From the NCBI GenBank assembly GCA_032622095.1, contig CP136068.1:149801365-149865364 (forward strand): a stretch of DNA of 64,000 nt, in the 5' to 3' direction. The stretch is from Siphonodentalium dalli (Eukaryota > Mollusca > Scaphopoda > Gadilida > Siphonodentaliidae). The notes below the pieces were generated by a model. It was not told the origin of the DNA. It ran no database searches and saw only the letters and a list, made by a program, of their open reading frames with translations. Position 1 is the first letter of the stretch; each line of letters starts with the position of its first letter. Position numbers and translations under genes: made by a program. Positions 58,432 through 64,000 of this stretch are shown piece by piece.

Positions 58432-58470
58432 TTGTATGACCTTTATTGATTGGGGTAATAAGATATAGAA

Positions 58471-59283
58471 AGTAACACTGGCTGGTTTTATGATATTATT
58501 TATTTTTCGTGTCTGACCTATAAACATGATGTACATGGATGCTTATCTAGCCTAAATTGGGAATAATAAATATGATAGGATACGTCTGTCTCCATTTCAT
58601 TCATGATACACTTTCTCTCGTATATCTCATGTATTTCAGGGAACATTTAACATGCATCAAGGCATTGATGGTAGGTAGAGCTGAGAAATCATAACCAAGT
58701 TTCAAGTTTGTTAAACCAATCTTACCAAAACGAATATAAAAAATAATACAAATTTGTTCTTTTTTTTTCATTATCATTAATCATCCCGGGACAACATTCC
58801 TTATGTTGAAACCATTGTAAACTCCTACTGTAACAGTTAAGTCATTAGTGTCAGCAAACACCAATATTTGTCATGATGAACATTAACTCTAAAATACCGA
58901 CAACGTTGAGTTCGGACAACTGTGTACATTTCCTTCAGCAAAATCAAGTTTTAATAAAACTTGATTTCTCTTGCCAAATTCAATTTTTAAATTTCAAAAT
59001 TTATTGTTCTCCTGATCTTCCCATGTTTACATGAAAGAAAGTGTTAGAACGAATGAGACATATCATACCATACACTGGGTAGAAGCAGGGAAACACTTTG
59101 ATACAAAAATATCATTTTTGGTTTTTCGTAAATTTACAACAATTAGAATATGGTACGCTACTTTCAATCCCAGATTTCTAATCAAGTTTTCTTTTGAACA
59201 TGAACAAAGATTTCATGAGCCGTTTTACAAAAAAAATTGGCCAAATGCCTTACAATCTTTAAAATTTAAAGAAATACGTACAA
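58471..59283. other. Unannotated spacer
   Basis: AT-rich. A 93-codon frame at 59031-59312 (KESVRTNETYHTIHWVEAGK...) has no recognised motif and ends inside the next MITE, so I do not call it a gene. Confidence 0.4.
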
Positions 59284-59525
59284 TAAACCCTTTCAATGAC
59301 TGGAATTTCTGAAATTTTGTGTAAACCCTGTGCTAATGCATTCTGTTATATATGCGAGCGTCTCATATATAAGAGAATACATTGGCCTAACAATATTTAC
59401 CTTGACCGTGTAAGCCAGTGCATTTTCTTATATATGCAAGGCTCTTTGAGAACTCGCATATATAAGAGAATGCACTGGCACAGGATCTTTAATGGTGCAG
59501 TGGGGCTCCTGACATGAAAGGGTTA
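59284..59525 (+). mobile_element. TTAACCCTTT MITE, subfamily 3-like (TCA), degraded
   Basis: The ends ATAAACCCTTTCAATG and CATGAAAGGGTTAT pair loosely. It carries two palindrome modules, 59332-59386 (centre deleted) and 59414-59479, joined by CTAACAATATTTACCTTGAC. Confidence 0.75.
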
Positions 59526-59879
59526 TTGCATGGTTTTATTATTGATTTGAGTTTCCTAGTTATTTAATAACATAAATATTTTGACAGGGGATTGAAGTGA
59601 ATTCTCACTTTAGACACATTTTGAAATTTTTAGGTGAACAATAAAGGTGACATTCTGATCACCTAGGTTTCCTAATGAAGACAGAAACATGTAATGGATA
59701 ATTCCACAGCTGTCAATCAGATAATTTTAAGAAGATATATTCTACCAATCAGAGGCTGAACTGGTCCTCTGTTGCATTGAAAAATTCTGACACCATTTTT
59801 TCTTCACACTAATTTGGATACCCATGCATAATTTTAGTGTTAAATTGGCTGTTTTCAAACAATGAGAATAATGAGAGTA
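59526..59879. other. Unannotated spacer
   Basis: No supported structure. Confidence 0.35.
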
Positions 59880-60054
59880 TGTCGGTCGGCATTTGTCGAA
59901 TATTTGGCAGCCTGATGTGGTAAAAAATAAGATCTCCAAATCTGATAACACTGGGCTATGATGAATGAGTTCCTCAACTCACAACTAATATTTTCACCCC
60001 AGAAGCCAAAGAAATAGTAATTAGGGGGTGTTAAATCGGATTGTGCATCTTTAA
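59880..60054 (-). mobile_element. TTAA-type MITE, family B, half copy
   Basis: On the minus strand: TTAAAGATGCACAATCCGAT, ATTACTATTTCTTTGGCTTC and AGTTGTGAGTTGAGGAACTC, then it diverges. The other half is absent, as in the copy at 55494. Confidence 0.75.
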
Positions 60055-60707
60055 ACACAAGAATACGGTAAGGTATGATATTTTTTGTGTTTCAGCATAG
60101 GCACACAGCTGTAAAAAATTAATAAGGAATACTTCAGCAAATTATTGCGACTATGGCAACCGCTATGCTCCTCCCACAATGACTCCTCCCATCCATTGGC
60201 AACATGATTTTAAGATGATGTGTTCTGAATGCACAATATTTTCTTCAATTAACTTACAGAATACATCTGCTGACTTCTTAACAAACTTTGAATAAATGAT
60301 AAAAAGCAAAAAAAAATGTCTTCAAATAAAACGTGTTGTTCATCAACATTTAAAAATTTAAATTGAAAGTAAAAAACCTACTAAAACATCTCAAAAACTC
60401 CAAAATGAGCGAAAACAAAAACTGTGGCAGTTTTGTAAACAATATATCGAGGTGAAAATCATCACTCGGACAGAACACAGTGATTACATAATACATAAGA
60501 GTGTGAATTAAACAAACCGCTTTAACAAAAAAAACATCTACCAGTGTGCGATATTTGAAAATAATCCATGTAAATATAATAAACAAGTCAGTGAAGTTGA
60601 AACTTGGTGAAAAATTCATTCTGAAAATGTTTGAAAAATCTGAAAAAATTACAATCCAGTGAGAGTGAATTAAAATAAACATATTGCAAAAAATAGGGAG
60701 GTTTAGA
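60055..60707. other. Unannotated spacer
   Basis: AT-rich, with no motif-bearing frame or structured repeat supported. Confidence 0.35.
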
Positions 60708-61099
60708 TTAACCCTTTACCCAACAGAACGGCCCTGTGCCAATGCATTCTCTTATATATGCGAGTCGACCATAGGTCGCCTCGCATATTATAGAGAATGC
60801 ATTGGCTTAACACATTAAAAAATATAAAATTGTTAAAGAATGTAAGAAAAAATGGTAAAAAAAGATTTTTTTTTAGGGCCAATGCATTCTCTATATATGC
60901 GAGGCGACCTGATGGTCGACTCGCATATATAAGAGGAATGCATTGGCACAGGGCATAACTGTAACTATCACAATGTGGTCAAGGAGCCGGTTCCAATGAT
61001 ATCCATATTTGTATGGTTCTATTGAGACAGACCGAAGATATTTTAGGCTGTTGAAGCTTATTTGGCCGGTTTTGGCCGGTTTGTTGGGTAAAGGGTTAA
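60708..61099 (-). mobile_element. TTAACCCTTT MITE, subfamily 2, copy 2
   Basis: Ends TTAACCCTTTACCCAACA and TGTTGGGTAAAGGGTTAA (61082-61099). It carries palindrome modules 60738-60806 and 60878-60947 and the unique block GGTTCCAATGATATCCATAT in the orientation opposite to 54436-54818. Confidence 0.9.
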
Positions 61100-61223
61100 T
61101 AACTTCAAACTTGAGGCGCTGCCAGCTACAACGGTCGGATGATGCACGTGGTCACCACCCATTGTTGCATATCGTCAAAGATGGATCATATCTGCCTGGA
61201 TATAGTGTAACCCGACAATTGAT

Positions 61224-61293
61224 GAATGAGGTCCACAGAGGGTGACTTTAATGACGCTATCCCGCACAAAATTCACACTCTGGGGACCTCATT
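61224..61293. repeat. Palindrome, family D copy 2 (short)
   Basis: AATGAGGTCCACAGAGGGTG ... CACTCTGGGGACCTCATT, with the CCGCATAGCGGG centre reduced to CCCGCAC. Confidence 0.75.
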
Positions 61294-62164
61294 CTGCTTA
61301 GGCTTCATCTTCTGGGAAGTATCCAGTCTCAAATTAACATTGTGTTTATTTACTTTTTCCCTTCCCAAAAATCTAACAAAATTACAATCCAATGTGACTG
61401 TGTCAAGCTGAGTGTATTAAAGCGATGCATAATCTTCATGATTGATATAAAATTAGACGGCGAAATAATAAAAAGTTGGATTGCACTTTCAGATGATGAT
61501 GTATGGTGCAAATATTTGAGTGAAGAAACGTATAAAGATATCATAAATGTTTTTCATGTCAAACATACAGAGATATCATGAATATTTTTCATGACATGCA
61601 ATAGATATACATACAAGAACATAAATAGAGTAAATATCAATATACAAGTAAAAATAATTATGATCTTGGCACATGGAAAAACATTAATCACACTTCATCA
61701 GTTTAATGAGTACATGGTTACTCTTTAAAGGTACATGTAAGCTTGTTTTCGGTAGTCTTCACACTTAATCTGAGTGAGATCATATACATGAATGTATGAT
61801 CATTTAGGCACAATAATAAATTCATAATATACCAGAGTAAACCTTGAAATGAGCCGACATTGTAGCAATTTGCTATTTATATATCCGATCAAATGATTAA
61901 TTTTCAACAATGGTAATCATGTTTTTCTGTTATAGTAGGTTAATCAGGTAAAGGTCTACTATCTACTCAAGTAGAAACAAATGAGAAAGTGTGTCAAAAC
62001 AATACAATTAAGTGCCCCCCCCCCCCCCCCACCTTGCACTTGACTCACTCCAGCACAAGTTCATATTAAACAAAAAGTGCCTTGTTGAGAGTGGTGCCCC
62101 CTGGGCCTTCGTTGCATGCTTTCGCCAGTTTGACTCGGAGACCCATTCTCATTCCATATGACCT
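61294..62164. other. Unannotated spacer with poly-C tract
   Basis: A poly-C run lies at 62015-62030. Open frames near 61342-61581 have no recognised motif. Confidence 0.35.
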
Positions 62165-62331
62165 TTAACCCTTTCATGGTGGGAGCTGCGCTGGTGTGCA
62201 GCATTATAGATCTGGTGCCAGTACATTCTCCTATATATGTGTCTCCCATAGGGAGACTCACATATATAAGATAATGCATTGGCACAGGGTTATCACAAAA
62301 TATCAGGAAGCTCCAATCATGGAAGGGTTAA
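62165..62331 (+). mobile_element. TTAACCCTTT MITE, subfamily 3 (CATG), minimal copy
   Basis: Ends TTAACCCTTTCATGGTGGG and TCATGGAAGGGTTAA. It carries one palindrome module at 62217-62283 with centre TCTCCC-ATA-GGGAGA. At 167 bp it is the shortest member and defines the minimal layout. It is inserted in the sequence CATATGACCTTTAA. Confidence 0.88.
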
Positions 62332-62363
62332 TGAGACCAGTCGTGTGCGTGTTGAGTCACTGC

Positions 62364-62483
62364 CAAGCCTTGAAATAGTGTCTGTCTTTTGCAGAATGAG
62401 GTCCCCATAGGGTGAATTTAGTGATGCTGCCCCGCATAGTGGGCTAGCATCACCAAATTCACCCTCTGGGGACCTCATTCTGC
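62364..62483. repeat. Palindrome, family D copy 3
   Basis: CAAGCCTTGAAATAG, then AATGAGGTCCCCATAGGGTG ... CCCGCATAGTGGG ... CACCCTCTGGGGACCTCATT. It is equivalent to one half of the compound copy at 45939. Confidence 0.85.
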
Positions 62484-62495
62484 TTACACCTACCC

Positions 62496-62599
62496 AAGAG
62501 CTTTCCGATGAATGGCAACAAGCCATATTTCAGACTAAATCCTGAAAAGTTACCCATAATTCTGCTGTGGTTAAGAAGTCGATTACTTAAGAGCATTAC
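62496..62599. mobile_element. Palindromic MITE, family C copy 3 (right half)
   Basis: AGAGCTTTCCGATGAATGGC, AACAAGCCATATTTCAGACT and TTAAGAAGTCGATTACTTAA match the right half of 58220-58431. The left half is absent; a family D palindrome lies immediately upstream. Confidence 0.8.
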
Positions 62600-63044
62600 T
62601 GTATATGCTTCGTTCCATCTGCTCAGACTATACTTGTTGCCCAAAGACAACATTTCTTATATCGGTCACTGCCAAATAATATTTCATCTGCCAAGCTCAC
62701 TGTTAAGACCCTCGGCTATATACAACCTTCTGATGAAAGCAGCTGCTAATGTGAATAACGAGTGTCACTAGAATATAACACAAACTTATTAATTACTGAA
62801 GGTTAATTTGTTTTGTTTTATAATTCTGGAGCATAAAATATTAACATCGAATCGGAGAGTCACAAACAGAAGTTTCTGCCAGTAGAAATTTGTGATAATA
62901 TAAATTGTAATTCAAGTCGTTGTGGCTGAAAGATGCATTCTGATTGGCCGAGAGCTGCTAACTTTAGTTTTCGATTCTCCAGCTTCGGTCCCTGATCAGG
63001 AGAACAAATTTTTAATGGAGCACAGTGTCATTAACAACTCATGT
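62600..63044. other. Unannotated spacer
   Basis: No supported structure. Confidence 0.35.
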
Positions 63045-63262
63045 AAAATACGTCACCGCGCTGCCAGATCATGTGCCAGTGCATTAACTTATATATAACC
63101 GAGGCTCCCAATGGGAGCCTCGCATATATAAGAGAATGCACTGGCTTACAAGGTTAAGGTAAACATTTTTAGGCCATTATATTCTCTTATATATGCAAGG
63201 CTCCCTATGGAAGACTCACATATATAAGAGAATGTATTGGCACAGGGGTTTCGCAAAATTTC
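63045..63262 (+). mobile_element. TTAACCCTTT-superfamily element without clear ends, two palindrome modules
   Basis: Modules at 63075-63145 (centre GGCTCCC-AAT-GGGAGCC, perfectly paired) and 63173-63241 are joined by TTACAAGGTTAAGGTAAACA, the same linker as at 26622-26648. The sequence after the second module (GGGTTTCGCAAAATTTCA) also matches the 26.7 kb copy. TTAA ends are lost. Confidence 0.75.
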
Positions 63263-63917
63263 ATCCCCATAAGATTAAATTTTCAAGCAAGTTGTTTATG
63301 CTAAACGTGAATTTATGTATTAAAGCTACTCAGCAACAATATACCACATGTGAAACTTCAGAAGATAATTTGGAAAAAAATTGCTTACATATAAGAATGA
63401 AAAGCGATTTTGTAAATGATGAAAAAATTCACAAAATACCTTGTTTTTCACCTTGAATGATTCTTACACAAAAGATGGTGATATGATGCTGTATAATTGA
63501 TATGTTGAAATTGAGAAATGGAAAATGTCGTGATAGCCAGCGTGGAGCATGAACACTAGAAAAATACATTGAGGACAAAATTCTAATCATTTTCTTTTTT
63601 ATGAAAAGAACTCCTCTTCGCTGACAAGCAGGAGTATTGAGGTGACTGCTGGGTGACGTCACTTGTCACACGTTAATTCTTTATTAATTCTCTCTTATTC
63701 AATAACACAACAGGTCCCGGACAATGCACGGAATTAGATATCTTCTATAACAGGGAGCGGTGTCTCCATATTGATTTCAACCCAAATTTGATGTCTTCTT
63801 TCATAAAAGTACCAGCGATCCAGGAACCATAACAGCAGAGATGTTGCGCAAATTGATGTTCACATATGTGACCCGCCATATCAAATCCAGTCGTAAGTCG
63901 GGAATTTTTTACCCTGT
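63263..63917. other. Unannotated spacer
   Basis: No supported gene or repeat. Confidence 0.35.
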
Positions 63918-63986
63918 GCCAATGCATTCTCTTATATATGCGAGTCGACCATAGGTCACCTCGCATATATAAGAGAATGCATTGGC
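63918..63986. repeat. 69-bp palindrome module, copy 14; enclosing element cut by window end
   Basis: GCCAATGCATTCTCTTATAT and its complement flank GCGAGTCGACCATAGGTCAC. Preceded by ACCCTGT and followed by CTAACAATTTTT, as in the MITE at 54180. Confidence 0.9.
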
Positions 63987-64000
63987 CTAACAATTTTTTA

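Noticed and set aside
59031-59312. 93-codon frame KESVRTNETYHTIHW...
   Set aside because: No recognised motif, AT-driven composition, and its end lies within a MITE.
60350-61581. Apparently related frames at 60350-60682 and 61342-61581
   Set aside because: Only a short shared block around AAAATTACAATCCA; not enough to support a repeat or gene.

Overview
The window is eukaryotic, AT-rich and repeat-dominated DNA, most likely from an invertebrate animal. A marine lophotrochozoan such as a bivalve or brachiopod is my best guess. The reasons are its mix of Penelope-like, LINE, hAT-like, Helitron-like and TTAA-type miniature elements, a SWIM zinc-finger gene of a kind that is multi-copy in such animals, and a single-exon B-box/coiled-coil gene. 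No bacterial gene organisation, rRNA, tRNA or CRISPR was seen. Only two stretches look like host-type protein genes: a B-box/coiled-coil protein at 28571-29548 (minus) and a SWIM zinc-finger terminal exon at 31959-32419 (plus).

Layout. 1-3233 is a 38-bp satellite. 3234-7475 is a large fold-back unit whose ~0.8-1.2 kb inverted arms flank a decayed Penelope-like endonuclease, itself hit by a TA-flanked palindromic MITE and followed by a hammerhead-like core. 8086-10600 is another fold-back unit carrying a 68-bp minisatellite. 10.9-20.1 kb holds LINE fragments, fold-backs, a TTAA-type MITE, a broken gene of the GCDTTS-motif family and a LINE copy split by a hAT-like element with a visible target duplication. 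21.6-28.2 kb holds more MITEs, simple repeats and a duplicated cassette. 28.5-32.5 kb holds the two gene-like loci. 33.9-36.1 kb is a long, frameshifted LINE of the same family as the split one. 37-47 kb is MITEs, palindromes and degenerate tandem arrays. 47.3-53.7 kb is a 24-bp minisatellite of roughly 260 copies with a 960-bp higher-order period.

54-64 kb is the most unusual part. It is packed with miniature elements bounded by TTAACCCTTT ends, each enclosing one or two copies of a ~69-bp near-perfect palindrome (GCCAATGCATTCTCTTATAT and its reverse complement around a short centre). I count 14 copies in the window, two of them at 26.6 kb. The centre of the stem changes sequence between families while staying base-paired. 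The same segment holds two other palindromic MITE families and a non-autonomous Helitron with a clear 3-prime hairpin and CTAG end.

The genes do not form a pathway. The window is best read as a mobile-element and satellite landscape with two isolated gene-like loci. All calls are from reading the sequence; no database search was possible.
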